Assembly (NCBI GenBank): GCA_026967495.1
Contig: CP114060.1
Coordinates: 1,736,001-1,800,000 of the forward strand
Reading direction: 5' to 3'
Length of the DNA stretch: 64,000 nt
DNA from: Rouxiella badensis
GTDB taxonomy: Bacteria; Pseudomonadota; Gammaproteobacteria; Enterobacterales; Enterobacteriaceae
The notes beneath the pieces are model-generated. The model made no database searches and was not told the DNA's origin. It saw nothing but the letters and a program-made list of their open reading frames with translations. Below are positions 1-8,536 of the stretch, one piece after another. Position numbers and translations under genes: made by a program. Numbering within the stretch: the first letter of the stretch is position 1; each line of letters opens with the position of its first letter.

Positions 1-1
1 T

Positions 2-220
2 GCCATGCAGCGTCGCAGCAGCCTCTGGTTTTATTGGAGCGGCGCCTGTCTGGCTCTGGGAACCGTATTATTCAGCGGCAGTCTTTACTGCCTGGCGCTG
101 TCAGGACTCAAATTCTGGGTCTTCGTTACACCGATCGGTGGAACCTTCTTCCTGATCGGTTGGATATTGATGTTAGTCGGCGCGCTGCGTCTGGGACAAA
201 AGGCACAACGCCATGAATAA
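2..220 (+). CDS. ygdD: YgdD family inner membrane protein (DUF423), 3' part
   Basis: This is the C-terminal part of a small DUF423 membrane protein; the 5' end lies outside the window. The visible 72 or so residues contain two hydrophobic stretches, roughly codons 8-32 and 36-60, and match the second half of E. coli YgdD closely, including WFYWS and the GTVLFSGSLYCLALS block. The function of the family is unknown. The stop overlaps the start of rlmM (ATG at 213), as in E. coli where ygdD and rlmM are adjacent, so the two are probably cotranscribed. The ATG at position 5 is internal and not the true start. Confidence 0.85.
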   Translation, partial: AMQRRSSLWFYWSGACLALGTVLFSGSLYCLALSGLKFWVFVTPIGGTFFLIGWILMLVGALRLGQKAQRHE

Positions 221-1316
221 TAAACTCGCACTCTACTGCCGTTCTGGCTTCGAAAAAGAATGCGCGGCGGAAATCACCGCCAAAGCGGCCGAGAAAGAGA
301 TCTTCGGTTTCGCCCGCGTTAAAGAAGACAGCGGCTATGTGCTGTTTGAGTGCTACCAGCTGGAAGACGCCGATCGGCTGGCGAAGGAAATTCCTTTCCG
401 TGAGCTTATCTTTGCCCGCCAGATGCTGGTTGTTGGCGAGCTGCTTAAAGACCTGCCGCCTGAAGACCGTGTAACACCTATTGTGGGTATGTTGCAGGGC
501 GTTATCACTAACGGCGGCGAGCTTCGCGTTGAGGTCCCTGACACCAACGAAAGCAAAGAACTGACCAAATTCTGCCGCAAACTGACTGTGCCGCTGCGTT
601 CGGCAATGCGTGAAGCGCGCGTATTAGGTAAAAAGAGAATGCGCAGCGTCCTGTGGTGCACGTATTCTTTATCGCACCGGGCTGCTGCTATGTGGGTTAC
701 TCCTACAGTAACAACAATTCTCCGTTCTACATGGGGATCCCGCGTCTCAAGTTCCCATCCGACGCGCCAAGTCGCTCTACGCTGAAACTGGAAGAGGCGT
801 TCCACGTCTTTATTCCGGCCGACGAATGGGAAGAGCGACTGGCCAGCGGAATGTATGCGGTCGATTTGGGTGCATGTCCGGGGGTGGACCTATCAGCTGG
901 TTCAGCGCAGCATGATGGTAGACGCTATCGATAACGGCCCGATGGCACCGAGTTTGATGATGACCGGTCAGGTGACACATCACCGCGAAGACGGCTTCAA
1001 ATATAAGCCAACGCGCAGCAACATTTACTGGCTGGTGTGCGATATGGTCGAAGTGCCGGCCAAGGTTTCGGCGCTGATGGGCGACTGGCTGGTTAACGGC
1101 TGGTGTCGTGAGGCTATTTTCAACCTCAAGCTGCCGATGAAAAAGCGCTACGAAGAAGTTTCGCAGATCCTTGCACACATGAAGAGCCGTTTGGCCGAAA
1201 ACGACATCAACGTTGAAATCTTTGCCAAGCAGCTGTATCACGACCGCGAAGAGGTAACGGTTCACGTCCGCAGGTTCTGGGCAGCGGTTCCTGGCCGTCG
1301 CGACGAGCGCTATTAA
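213..1316 (+). CDS. rlmM: 23S rRNA 2'-O-ribose C2498 methyltransferase RlmM, frameshifted twice as sequenced
   Basis: RlmM uses S-adenosylmethionine to methylate the ribose of C2498 in 23S rRNA before 50S assembly. Three consecutive segments in different frames together give a full-length protein of about 366 residues, the normal family size: an N-terminal THUMP-like half, then the RPVVHVFF and PFYMGIPRLKFP block, then the SAM-binding DLGACPGG motif and the catalytic-domain end FNLKLPMKKRYEEV. One base appears lost in the A-run near 630, and two bases near 884 inside the CPGG motif. Removing these breaks restores a continuous match, so I treat it as one gene with sequence errors. It converges on xni across a strong hairpin. 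Confidence 0.88.
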
Positions 1317-1361
1317 ATCCTCGTCGTTCTTGTTGCTGTAGCAGCGTTGCCTGCCTTAGCT

Positions 1362-1397
1362 CTCCCCGAACACTGACTTATGTCAGTGTTCGGGGAG
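1362..1397. terminator. Perfect 16-bp intergenic palindrome between convergent rlmM and xni
   Basis: The left arm (1362-1377) begins CTCCCCGAACACTGAC and the right arm (1382-1397) is its exact reverse complement, with the 4-base loop TTAT. It sits between the 3' ends of two convergent genes, where a bidirectional transcription stop is expected. There is no clear T-run on either side, so it could instead be a palindromic repeat unit or an mRNA 3'-end stabiliser. Confidence 0.55.
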
Positions 1398-1441
1398 GCG
1401 ACTTTATGGGTGCCTTGCCACGTCATAACTCAATTTACGGT

Positions 1442-2196
1442 TCAATTTTTGAGCCGTAAATCTTGCAGATTCCCGTTTAAAACCACATTTTTTTGCAGCG
1501 TAGAGACGCGGCGGCAGGCAAAGGCCAGCTCCTGATATTCACGCAACTTCTCCCGCCATTTCTCCGGTACGTCTTGCAGATTCTCATAGAGTGCTTCGAG
1601 CGTAGGATACTGCGCGAGCAGCGTTACTGCTGTTTTGGGTCGATGCCCGGCACGCCAGGGATCTTGCTGCTGCTGATACCTGCGAGTCCCCAGTAGTCGG
1701 TAAGCTGAGTCGGTAATACCCCGAAGCTGGATTGGACAAAAGGCATGTCGAGCCAGCGTTTCTGGAAATAATCGCGTATCTGCACCTGCGGCGCTAGGAG
1801 TTGGCAGTAGCCTTTATCGGTCGAGACAATGGTCACCTGATGGCCAGCGCCGGCCACCTTGGCGGTCAGGGTAGCGGCAAGATCATCGGCTTCTTGTCCT
1901 GCCGAATGCCAGCAGGCAATGCCCTGGCTCTCAAAGCCGGCCTTCAGTGCGGGCATCTCGGCAAACAGGTTTTCTGGCATCGGAGAACGACCCGCTTTGT
2001 AGTCGGGCAGACACTGGTGGCGCCAGCTGTCATGACGATCGTCTTCGTCAAACACGGCGACGGCGTGGGAAGGTAGCGTATGTTGAATCAACTGGTTAAC
2101 GGCGCTCTGGCAGGCGATGACGCAGGGAGAACCCTGTACAGCATGAATGCGCCTGATTAAATTCAGTGCGTCAATGATTAGTAAGTGAATTTTCAT
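1442..2196 (-). CDS. xni: Flap endonuclease Xni (ExoIX), frameshifted near its C-terminal third
   Basis: Xni is a 5'-nuclease/flap-endonuclease-like protein related to the N-terminal domain of DNA polymerase I, acting on branched DNA. The start ATG at 2196 gives MKIHLLIIDALNLIRRIHAVQGSPC, the hallmark N-terminus. Acidic metal-site motifs follow (AVFDEDDR, QEADDLAATL, STDKGYCQLL). The frame breaks at about 1633-1636, where an A-run on the coding strand has lost one base. Reading on in the next frame gives AVTLLAQYPTLEALYENLQ and continues to a stop at 1442, for a total of about 251 residues as in E. coli. Without that correction the product would be a truncated 190-residue protein. Confidence 0.85.
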
Positions 2197-2288
2197 TTCA
2201 AGAGGGTATCAGTAAATCGGGGAGATGGCACCGCAGACGTGAGCTTGCGGTGCTTTGCAGTTATAAATTGCGAGGATTCGCCCAGTAA

Positions 2289-2322
2289 AACACTTTCCCC
2301 ACTTCTTCAGCGGGGAAAGGCT
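2289..2322 (-). terminator. Probable terminator downstream of ppnN
   Basis: On the minus strand the arms CTTTCCCC and GGGGAAAG pair around an 11-base loop, followed by TGTTTTAC. The hairpin lies about 30 bases past the ppnN stop. The T-run is short, so the call is tentative. Confidence 0.4.
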
Positions 2323-2349
2323 AGGTGACGAGACCCCTGAGCGCTAAAC

Positions 2350-3714
2350 TCAGGAACAGATTTCATAGCAAGGTACGTAGGCCGTACCCGGCAGTTTCAT
2401 ACGATGCTGAGCAACAAAACCTTGCAGCAGACTGTCCATTTTTTTCATCAGTTGCGGGTCGCCATGCAGCTTGAAACGGCCGTGCTTCTCGATAGCACGG
2501 ATCCCAACCTCTTTAACGTTACCGGCAACAATACCGGAAAACGCCCTGCGAAGTGCAGCGGCAAGCTGTTCCGGCGGCTGATTGGGGTGCAGATTGAGAT
2601 TCGCCATGTTTTCGTGGCTTGGCTCAAACGGCAGCTGCAGATCGGGTGCTATACGAATCGACCAGTTAAAGCTGTAGGCATCTCCGCTATTGCGGCGATT
2701 CTCTTTAACTAATGGCATCGCACGTTTCAGCTGACGGGCAACTTCAATCGGATCGTCGATGATAATGGTGTAGTGTTTCTGCGCTTCATCACCCAGCGTT
2801 TCGCGAATAAACGCATCCAGCACGGTAAAGTAGTTGGCGCTCTCTTTAGGCCCGGTCAGGATCAACGGTAGAACCTGATCGCTGTTGGCCGGATCCATCA
2901 GAATACCCAGCAGATAAAGCAGCTCTTCGGCGGTACCTACGCCGCCCGGGAAGATGATGATCCCGTGTGCAATACGCACAAAGGCCTCAAGGCGTTTCTC
3001 GATATCCGGCATGATAACCAACTCGTTAACCAGCGGATTTGGCGGCTCTGCGGCAATGATCGACGGTTCGGTCATGCCAATAAAGCGGCTATTTTTGTAA
3101 CGCTGTTTCGCATGACCGACGGCGGCACCTTTCATCGGCGCTTCCATCGCACCCGGCCCACAGCCGGTACAGATATTGAGTTCACGCAGACCTAACTGGT
3201 TACCGACGTTGTGCGCATACTGGTACTCAATTTCATTAATCGAGTGGCCGCCCCAGCACACCACCATGTTCGGATCTTCGTCCAGGTGTAGCGTTCGGGC
3301 GTTGCGCAGGATAGAGAACACCAGATTGGTGAGGTACACCGAGCTGCCTGTGTCGAGGTCCTGATATCGGCCCGCGGTGCTGAGCTGCGCATTGACGAAC
3401 AGGATATCGCGCAGCACGGCAAACAGGTTGGCCTGCAGCGAGCGAATAATACGACCGTCGACAAACGCCTCTTCGGGCGGGTTTACTAATTCAAGTTTTA
3501 CGCCGCGTTCGCGACGCAACACGTTGATGTCAAAGCTTTCAAAGCGGTCAAGCAGCTCTTTACTGCTGTCGGTCTGGCTCCCGCTGTTCAAGACTGCCAA
3601 AGAACAATTACGGAAGAGGCGATATAAGTCGCTGCTCGCAGTACGTTTGAGCATGTCCACTTCCAACTGAGACAACAAATCCATTGAGCCAAGTGGGCTG
3701 ATATGTGTAATCAA
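2350..3714 (-). CDS. ppnN: Pyrimidine/purine nucleotide 5'-monophosphate nucleosidase PpnN
   Basis: PpnN (YgdH) hydrolyses nucleoside 5'-monophosphates to ribose 5-phosphate and the free base and, in E. coli, is allosterically regulated by (p)ppGpp. The 454-residue length is identical to the E. coli protein. The central Rossmann-like LOG domain shows the family signature PGGVGTAEE near residue 255 and an upstream GCGPGAMEAPMKGA nucleotide-binding segment. N- and C-terminal regulatory domains flank it. It stands alone between xni and queF, all on the minus strand, with a spacer to queF of about 125 bp that may hold its promoter. Confidence 0.95.
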   Translation of the reverse strand: MITHISPLGSMDLLSQLEVDMLKRTASSDLYRLFRNCSLAVLNSGSQTDSSKELLDRFESFDINVLRRERGVKLELVNPPEEAFVDGRIIRSLQANLFAVLRDILFVNAQLSTAGRYQDLDTGSSVYLTNLVFSILRNARTLHLDEDPNMVVCWGGHSINEIEYQYAHNVGNQLGLRELNICTGCGPGAMEAPMKGAAVGHAKQRYKNSRFIGMTEPSIIAAEPPNPLVNELVIMPDIEKRLEAFVRIAHGIIIFPGGVGTAEELLYLLGILMDPANSDQVLPLILTGPKESANYFTVLDAFIRETLGDEAQKHYTIIIDDPIEVARQLKRAMPLVKENRRNSGDAYSFNWSIRIAPDLQLPFEPSHENMANLNLHPNQPPEQLAAALRRAFSGIVAGNVKEVGIRAIEKHGRFKLHGDPQLMKKMDSLLQGFVAQHRMKLPGTAYVPCYEICS

Positions 3715-3841
3715 AGTTGCTCCTTATTAACGCCGCGTTAATGATGTCTTGCGTGCTTGTTATGCTTTAACAGTAAACCTGTCCATAGGCTTTTACCATT
3801 GGTCGTCGCTCGACAGCTCAGTTCTTGAGCAAAGTCGGGCC

Positions 3842-4687
3842 TTATTGGCGAACAAGGCGTGCGGTTGTCGGCTCAAACAGGAAATTGGCACGCCACGGGT
3901 TAATGTCGAGACCACCGCGGCGGGTATAGCGGGCATAGACCGCAAGACGCGTCGGTTGGCAGAAACGCAGCAGATCGTTAAAAATGCGCTCGACGCACTG
4001 CTCGTGGAATTCGTTGTGATTGCGGAATGAGACCAAATAGCGCAACAGAGCTTCGCGGTCGATGGCTGGCCCACGATACTGAATCTGCACTGAACCCCAG
4101 TCAGGCTGATGGGTAATCAGGCAGTTTGATTTAAGCAGGTGACTGACCAGCGTTTCATCGACTATTTTGTCGCTGGTGGCGTCCTGGAGATAATCGGTAC
4201 TGAAGCCGTAATCGGTGATTTCAATATCTTGAGCATCGATACAAATACCGGCGAAGCGGCCGATTGGGCTGCCTTCAATCTCGTGCAGGGCGCGGAGACT
4301 GACGGTCACGCTGCCTTGAGCGCAGGCGCTCAGGTCTTTTTCGAGCGTCATCTTAACGGCGTCCCAGTCCTGGAATTTGGTCTGGTTGAAGCTGTTGAGG
4401 TACAGTTTGAAGCTCTTTGACTCGATGAGATTGACGCTATCGGCTTGCAGGCTGATTTCACCGACGGCGACCTGCGGCAGACCCTTGGCATTTAGCCAGG
4501 AGAGTTCGTACATCGTCCAGATGTCTGCGCCGTGGAACGGCAGAGAGTCCGGAAATAGCCCAAGGGGTTCGCGATTCATGCTGCGAGGCACGGCTTGCAG
4601 CAGAGTGGCGTCGTATTGGTCGCGATAAGGCGTCGCTTTGCCTAGTGTCAGTTGAGAAAGAGCGGGGTTATCCTGATAGGAGGACAT
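3842..4687 (-). CDS. queF: NADPH-dependent 7-cyano-7-deazaguanine reductase QueF
   Basis: QueF reduces preQ0 to preQ1, a four-electron nitrile-to-amine reduction in queuosine tRNA modification. The protein is 281 residues, the long (YqcD-type) two-domain form. The QueF signature ESKSFKLYLNSFNQTKF lies in the N-terminal half. The catalytic Cys is in SNCLITHQPDWGSVQIQY, with the nearby Asp of the same segment. The C-terminal substrate-binding part includes FRNHNEFHEQCVERIF. It is divergent from syd across an 80-92 bp spacer that must carry both promoters. I saw no preQ1 riboswitch in that spacer. Confidence 0.96.
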   Translation of the reverse strand: MSSYQDNPALSQLTLGKATPYRDQYDATLLQAVPRSMNREPLGLFPDSLPFHGADIWTMYELSWLNAKGLPQVAVGEISLQADSVNLIESKSFKLYLNSFNQTKFQDWDAVKMTLEKDLSACAQGSVTVSLRALHEIEGSPIGRFAGICIDAQDIEITDYGFSTDYLQDATSDKIVDETLVSHLLKSNCLITHQPDWGSVQIQYRGPAIDREALLRYLVSFRNHNEFHEQCVERIFNDLLRFCQPTRLAVYARYTRRGGLDINPWRANFLFEPTTARLVRQ

Positions 4688-4779
4688 GCTGTCACCTTGA
4701 TAAGAGATTGGTACAATACAAAACGAATTGCGTATTCTCCTAGTTTAACGCACTGCTGACCCTGAAGATGAGAAAAAAT

Positions 4780-5328
4780 ATGGACCTTGATGTTTCCGAC
4801 GCCCTGCGCGGGTTTACCCAACGTTATGTTGAGCTGTGGCAGCAGCAAACCGGTCATGAACCCGCCAGTGAAGAGTTGTTCGGTGTGGCGTCACCCTGTG
4901 CCGTAAGAAGCAGCGACAATGAAGTGTTTTGGCTTCCTCAGCCTTTTACGCCACCTTCCGCGCTTAACAACGTTGAACGTGCGCTCGATATTCAACTGCG
5001 TCCCGAGGCCCATGCGTATTTCACCACGCAGTTTTCCGGGGATATGAGTGCAAGCTATCTCGAGCACTCATTCAATTTGGTGCAGGTGTGGAGTGAAGAC
5101 GATTTTATTCGCCTGCAGGAGAATCTGATTGGGCATCTGCTGACGCAAAAGCGTCTCAAGCTTTCTCCGACCCTTTTTCTGGGGACTACCGATTCGGAAT
5201 TAATGCTCATCTCGCTCTGTAACCTCAGTGGCGAGGTATTGCTCGAGCAATTTGGCAGTAAAAAAAGAACGATTCTCTCGTCTTCGTTATCCGAATTCCT
5301 TACAATGCTGCTCCCTCGAAATCCCTGA
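4780..5328 (+). CDS. syd: SecY-interacting protein Syd
   Basis: Syd is a small cytoplasmic protein that binds SecY at the inner face of the membrane and is proposed to proofread the translocon. The product aligns with E. coli Syd throughout, with conserved blocks SEELFGVASPC, TTQFSGDM, QVWSEDDFIRLQENLIGHLLTQKRLKL and CNLSGEVLLEQ. Start choice: the ATG at 4780 gives a protein beginning MDLDVSDALRGFT with the same length as E. coli Syd, so I prefer it. An in-frame ATG at 4768 would add four residues. Divergent from queF and followed by csrB, as in E. coli. Confidence 0.93.
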   Translation: MDLDVSDALRGFTQRYVELWQQQTGHEPASEELFGVASPCAVRSSDNEVFWLPQPFTPPSALNNVERALDIQLRPEAHAYFTTQFSGDMSASYLEHSFNLVQVWSEDDFIRLQENLIGHLLTQKRLKLSPTLFLGTTDSELMLISLCNLSGEVLLEQFGSKKRTILSSSLSEFLTMLLPRNP

Positions 5329-5359
5329 CTGAGCGCATGGGAAATTTGGCTTACGGACG

Positions 5360-5377
5360 TGTGAGAGATCTCTCACA
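5360..5377. promoter_or_regulatory. UvrY (SirA) binding palindrome 1 upstream of csrB
   Basis: The 18-base sequence TGTGAGAGATCTCTCACA is a perfect palindrome and matches the binding-site form known for the BarA/UvrY response regulator upstream of csrB/csrC in enterics. It is centred about 180 bases upstream of the inferred CsrB start. Binding is inferred from sequence only. Confidence 0.8.
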
Positions 5378-5382
5378 AACGC

Positions 5383-5400
5383 TGTAAGAGATCTCTTATA
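5383..5400. promoter_or_regulatory. UvrY (SirA) binding palindrome 2 upstream of csrB
   Basis: TGTAAGAGATCTCTTATA is a second, slightly imperfect copy of the same palindrome, centred 23 bp downstream of the first. It is therefore offset by just over two helical turns on nearly the same DNA face. Tandem sites suggest cooperative UvrY activation of CsrB. Confidence 0.75.
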
Positions 5401-5513
5401 TTTACTGCTAATAATTTTCTTTGTAATTATAAAAATCAATTAAAATCATTAAGTTGATTCAATAAGACCTACTGTTTATACGTCCTACCCTGCTGTAAGC
5501 CTGAGTGCTAGCC

Positions 5514-5542
5514 TTGCCTCGGCGGGCAAAATCGACGATTCT
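5514..5542 (+). promoter_or_regulatory. Predicted csrB promoter
   Basis: A -35 TTGCCT (5514-5519) and -10 GATTCT (5537-5542) are separated by 17 bp and place the start at about 5549, where the transcript aligns with the 5' end of E. coli CsrB. The boxes are my reading of the sequence. Confidence 0.5.
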
Positions 5543-5548
5543 AGCTGT

Positions 5549-5909
5549 GTCGAAAGGAAGACATGAAACTGAACATTAGGATGATGGCGGTTTCATCAAG
5601 TAGGGGAAAGGCTCAGGATGAGTCAGGACGGCATCGGATTATGCCAGGATGTTTCAGGACGAAACAAGGGACACCTCCAGGACGGAGATTGAGAGCCAAA
5701 ACAGGAAGTTTGGTGGGTCAGGAAGACTAAAGGATGAAAGTCAGGACGACTAGGATGATACGTCAGGATGAAAGTAGGACGATGCAACGGATGGCTGGTT
5801 AGGATGACCGCAGGACAAGTTTTCAAGGAACGAGCAGGGAGCACACAGGTAGCTGGATTGCTATAAAACGAACCGGGGGTACTGTGAAAACAGTACCCCC
5901 AACTTTTTG
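5549..5909 (+). ncRNA. csrB: CsrB small RNA (CsrA-sequestering)
   Basis: CsrB binds and titrates many copies of the translational regulator CsrA. This stretch of about 360 nt carries roughly two dozen GGA motifs, many in the CAGGATG/CAGGACG/TAGGATG form typical of CsrB hairpin loops. It lies directly downstream of syd, the conserved csrB location. Segments near-identical to E. coli CsrB include GGGACACCTCCAGGA, GGTGGGTCAGGAAG, the GAGCAGGGAGCA block and AAACGAACCGGG just before the terminator. Upstream UvrY palindromes support regulation by BarA/UvrY. The 5' end is inferred by alignment to E. coli CsrB and the promoter boxes. No protein-coding ORF here is credible. Confidence 0.95.
5875..5909 (+). 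terminator. CsrB intrinsic terminator
   Basis: GGGGGTACTGT and ACAGTACCCCC form an 11-bp stem around the loop GAAA (5875-5900), followed by AACTTTTTG. It has the same position and shape as the E. coli CsrB terminator. Confidence 0.9.
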
Positions 5910-5944
5910 TCTCTATCTTGCCAATTTCCCTCACTAAGCCACTA

Positions 5945-7204
5945 TTAGCCTATTGCACCCAGCGTGTCTTCTTTCTTACTTTGCGCTTTTGGCAGCAGGA
6001 ACAGCGTCGCATAGATATCCAGCAGGTAAATTGCCGCCAGCAGCGTAATCGCTGCGGTAAAGGCTATTTGTGACGCCAGCATACCTATCACCAGTGGTCC
6101 AAAACCGCCTACGCCGCGTCCAAGATTAAATAATACGTTCTGTGCCGTCGCGCGCGCATTGACCGGGTAGCTGTCAGAAATCAGGCCCCCATAGCCACCA
6201 ATCATTCCGTTCACGAACATCCCCATCACGGCACCGGCAAACAGCATCGCCGTCGGGTCTTTCAGTTGGGCATAACACACCACCATCACCACCGCACCGA
6301 CCTGATAAATCACGAAAATCTTCCAGCGTGCAAAGCGGTCTGACAATGCGCCAAACAACCAGATACCGAAGGTCATGCCGATAACGGTGACGGCGGTCCA
6401 CATGCCGGATTTGGTGAGCGAAAAACCGAAGTTTTTCGACAGATAGCTTGGCATCCAAATCATTAATCCGTAATAGCCGAAGTTTTGCACCGAACAGAGG
6501 ATCAGAATGCCAATACTGCATCGACGGGTCGCACGGTCCTTGAACAGCAGCGCTAAACGAGTCAATAAAGGCTCCTGCTGCTGCTTAGAGGACTGCTTAA
6601 CGAATTCCTCGGGCTCGCCCATACTACGGCGGATAAGAAAGGAGGCGAGGGCGGGCACAAGCCCTATCAGGAACATGCCGCGCCAGCCAATAGTACCGAG
6701 CAGCAGCGGTGTCAGGATCGCGGCCATCAGCACACCCAGCTGCCAGCCCATGCCAACGTAAGCAGAGGCACGATTACGCTTCTCAATCGGCCAGGCTTCG
6801 GCGATTAGCGCCATACCAATACCAAATTCACCGCCAAGCCCAACGCCCGCCAGAGTGCGATAGGTCAGCAGGTCCCAATACCCCTGGGCAACGGCGCACA
6901 GGCCGGTAAACAACGAGAACATCAAAATTGTGAAAGTCAGTACGCGTATGCGTCCAAAGCGGTCGCTGATCGGGCCAAAAATCACGCCGCCAATCACCGC
7001 GCCGATAAGCGTCCACGTCACCAGCGAACCGCTCTGTGATGCAGTAAGCCCCAGCTCGCTTGAAATAGCGGGCAACATGAATCCGAGGATCAACAGGTCA
7101 AAGCCGTCCATTGCATAGCCTGACACGGAAGCGATCATTGCTTTCATGGGCGTGGCGTGTTTTTTGGGCGTTATTATTGAGTTTGCAGGCATCTTTAAAG
7201 TCAA
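5945..7204 (-). CDS. MFS transporter, aromatic-acid:H+ symporter-like
   Basis: This is a 419-residue polytopic membrane protein with about 12 hydrophobic segments and the MFS motif A between helices 2 and 3 (GPISDRFGRIR), repeated in degenerate form in the second half (GALSDRFARWK). The early motif GYAMDGFDLLILGF, with its Asp-Gly-Phe-Asp in helix 1, is typical of the AAHS (aromatic acid/H+ symporter) and related organic-anion families. The substrate cannot be read from sequence; a carboxylate or aromatic acid is a guess. It sits between csrB and yqcC, which are close neighbours in E. coli, so it is an extra gene at this locus. It converges on csrB with only about 35 bp between the csrB terminator and its stop. 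Confidence 0.85.
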   Translation of the reverse strand: MTLKMPANSIITPKKHATPMKAMIASVSGYAMDGFDLLILGFMLPAISSELGLTASQSGSLVTWTLIGAVIGGVIFGPISDRFGRIRVLTFTILMFSLFTGLCAVAQGYWDLLTYRTLAGVGLGGEFGIGMALIAEAWPIEKRNRASAYVGMGWQLGVLMAAILTPLLLGTIGWRGMFLIGLVPALASFLIRRSMGEPEEFVKQSSKQQQEPLLTRLALLFKDRATRRCSIGILILCSVQNFGYYGLMIWMPSYLSKNFGFSLTKSGMWTAVTVIGMTFGIWLFGALSDRFARWKIFVIYQVGAVVMVVCYAQLKDPTAMLFAGAVMGMFVNGMIGGYGGLISDSYPVNARATAQNVLFNLGRGVGGFGPLVIGMLASQIAFTAAITLLAAIYLLDIYATLFLLPKAQSKKEDTLGAIG

Positions 7205-7417
7205 TTTATGTAAAGTGCGCCTATTTTGCCCGTAGCAATCACACAGTACCAGTATGAAAAACTGATAGTTGATTGATGGAGGCTATGCTTAGTAGAGACA
7301 ACGAGAGAGTTTCGTCCAGCGAGTTGAAACTTGGGGCGTTGCGGCTTCAGTGCTATGCTTTGCCCCTTTTCGGCGCGCTATCCAAAACCCGCACGTATGC
7401 AATGCAGAGAGTGATTG

Positions 7418-7732
7418 ATGAGTACAGAAAACCAGGTCCGCGAAATATTGCTTAATATTGAGCAAGTTATGCGTGAGTTGTCTTTGTGGCAACCTATGCC
7501 GCCAGAGTCCGAAGCGTTTGATAGCAAAGAGCCGTTCGCCGTCGATACCATGTCCGCCGAGCAGTGGTTACAGTGGGTGCTTATCCCCCGTATGCATGCT
7601 CTGCTGGCCGCCGAGGCCAACCTGCCGACTCGTTTTGCCATCACGCCTTATTATGAAGTGGCGATGCCGGGAATGGAAAAGCTGCATAACGCGCTACAGC
7701 GCCTCGACGATTTACTGAATATAGAAGACTGA
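7418..7732 (+). CDS. yqcC: YqcC family protein (DUF446)
   Basis: This is a 104-residue conserved protein of the YqcC family. The hallmark block DTMSAEQWLQWVLIPRMHALL is clear, followed by PYYEVAMPG. The function is not established; the conserved location just upstream of truC suggests coupling to tRNA modification but proves nothing. The ATG at 7418 is chosen over an upstream TTG at 7415. The stop (7732) is immediately followed by the truC ATG at 7734, so the two are translationally linked. Confidence 0.9.
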   Translation: MSTENQVREILLNIEQVMRELSLWQPMPPESEAFDSKEPFAVDTMSAEQWLQWVLIPRMHALLAAEANLPTRFAITPYYEVAMPGMEKLHNALQRLDDLLNIED

Positions 7733-7733
7733 C

Positions 7734-8504
7734 ATGCTGGAAATTTTGTATCAGGACGAGCATCTGATAGCGGTGAACAAGCCCGCCGGTATGTTGGTTC
7801 ATCGTAGTTGGCTAGACCGGCATGAAACCGTTTTTGTTATGCAGACGCTGCGTGACCAGATTGGTCAGCACGTATTTACCGTACACCGTCTTGATAAACC
7901 CACCTCGGGCGTGCTGTTGTTTGCGCTGTCGAGTGACGTTGCACGAATGCTGTCTCAGCAGTTTGAACAGCATCAGATGATTAAGGTTTATCACGCCGTC
8001 GTGCGTGGTTATGTGCTGGAAGACGGCACTGTCGACTATGCGCTTACCGAAGAGCTTGACAAGATTGCCGATAAATTTTCGGAAGGGGAAAAAGCCCCAC
8101 AGCCTGCGGTAAGCCATTATCGGGTGTTAGCGCGTCGCGAGATGCCTGTTGCGATTGGCCGTTATGACACCGCCCGCTACAGCTTGGTTGAGTTGACGCC
8201 GGAAACGGGCCGCAAGCACCAGCTGCGACGCCATATGTCCCATCTGCGTCATCCGATTATTGGTGATACCGCACACGGTGATTTGAAGCAGAACCGCGGA
8301 ATGGCGCAGCATTTCGAATGCCCAGGCCTGATGCTGCACGCTAGCCACCTGCGCCTGACGCATCCTGTCACCGGTGAAGCCCTGTCGTTGACCGCCCCTT
8401 GGGACCCTCGCTGGCAGCAGCTGGTCGAGCGTTTTGACTGGAAGGGCTGTGTCAGCGAGCTGGAAAGGGTTGAGTTTCCTGCGCAGGCGAGTCAGGATAG
8501 TTGA
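7734..8504 (+). CDS. truC: tRNA pseudouridine(65) synthase TruC
   Basis: TruC isomerises uridine 65 of certain tRNAs to pseudouridine. It belongs to the RluA family: the motif HRLDKPTSG holds the catalytic Asp (residue 54), and the later segment ETGRKHQLRRHMSHLRHPIIGD is the conserved RluA-type substrate-binding block. At 256 residues it has the usual length. It follows yqcC with a 1-base gap and precedes yqcA by 32 bp, forming the conserved yqcC-truC-yqcA operon. Confidence 0.95.
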   Translation: MLEILYQDEHLIAVNKPAGMLVHRSWLDRHETVFVMQTLRDQIGQHVFTVHRLDKPTSGVLLFALSSDVARMLSQQFEQHQMIKVYHAVVRGYVLEDGTVDYALTEELDKIADKFSEGEKAPQPAVSHYRVLARREMPVAIGRYDTARYSLVELTPETGRKHQLRRHMSHLRHPIIGDTAHGDLKQNRGMAQHFECPGLMLHASHLRLTHPVTGEALSLTAPWDPRWQQLVERFDWKGCVSELERVEFPAQASQDS

Positions 8505-8536
8505 CAATTTTGGGTTAAAGTTAGGGAGTTAGGGTC

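Noticed and set aside
4688..4779. preQ1 riboswitch upstream of queF
   Set aside because: The queF-syd spacer is only about 90 bp, lacks the A-rich tail and compact pseudoknot pattern, and enteric queF genes are not generally riboswitch-controlled.
5549..5909. Short repeated motifs suggesting a CRISPR array or direct repeats
   Set aside because: Repeat units are 6-8 bases and irregularly spaced, fitting CsrA-binding GGA loops, not CRISPR repeats with unique spacers.
5623..5934. 103-residue minus-strand open frame over csrB
   Set aside because: The sequence is the CsrB RNA gene; the ORF translates the repeated GGA motifs and resembles no protein.
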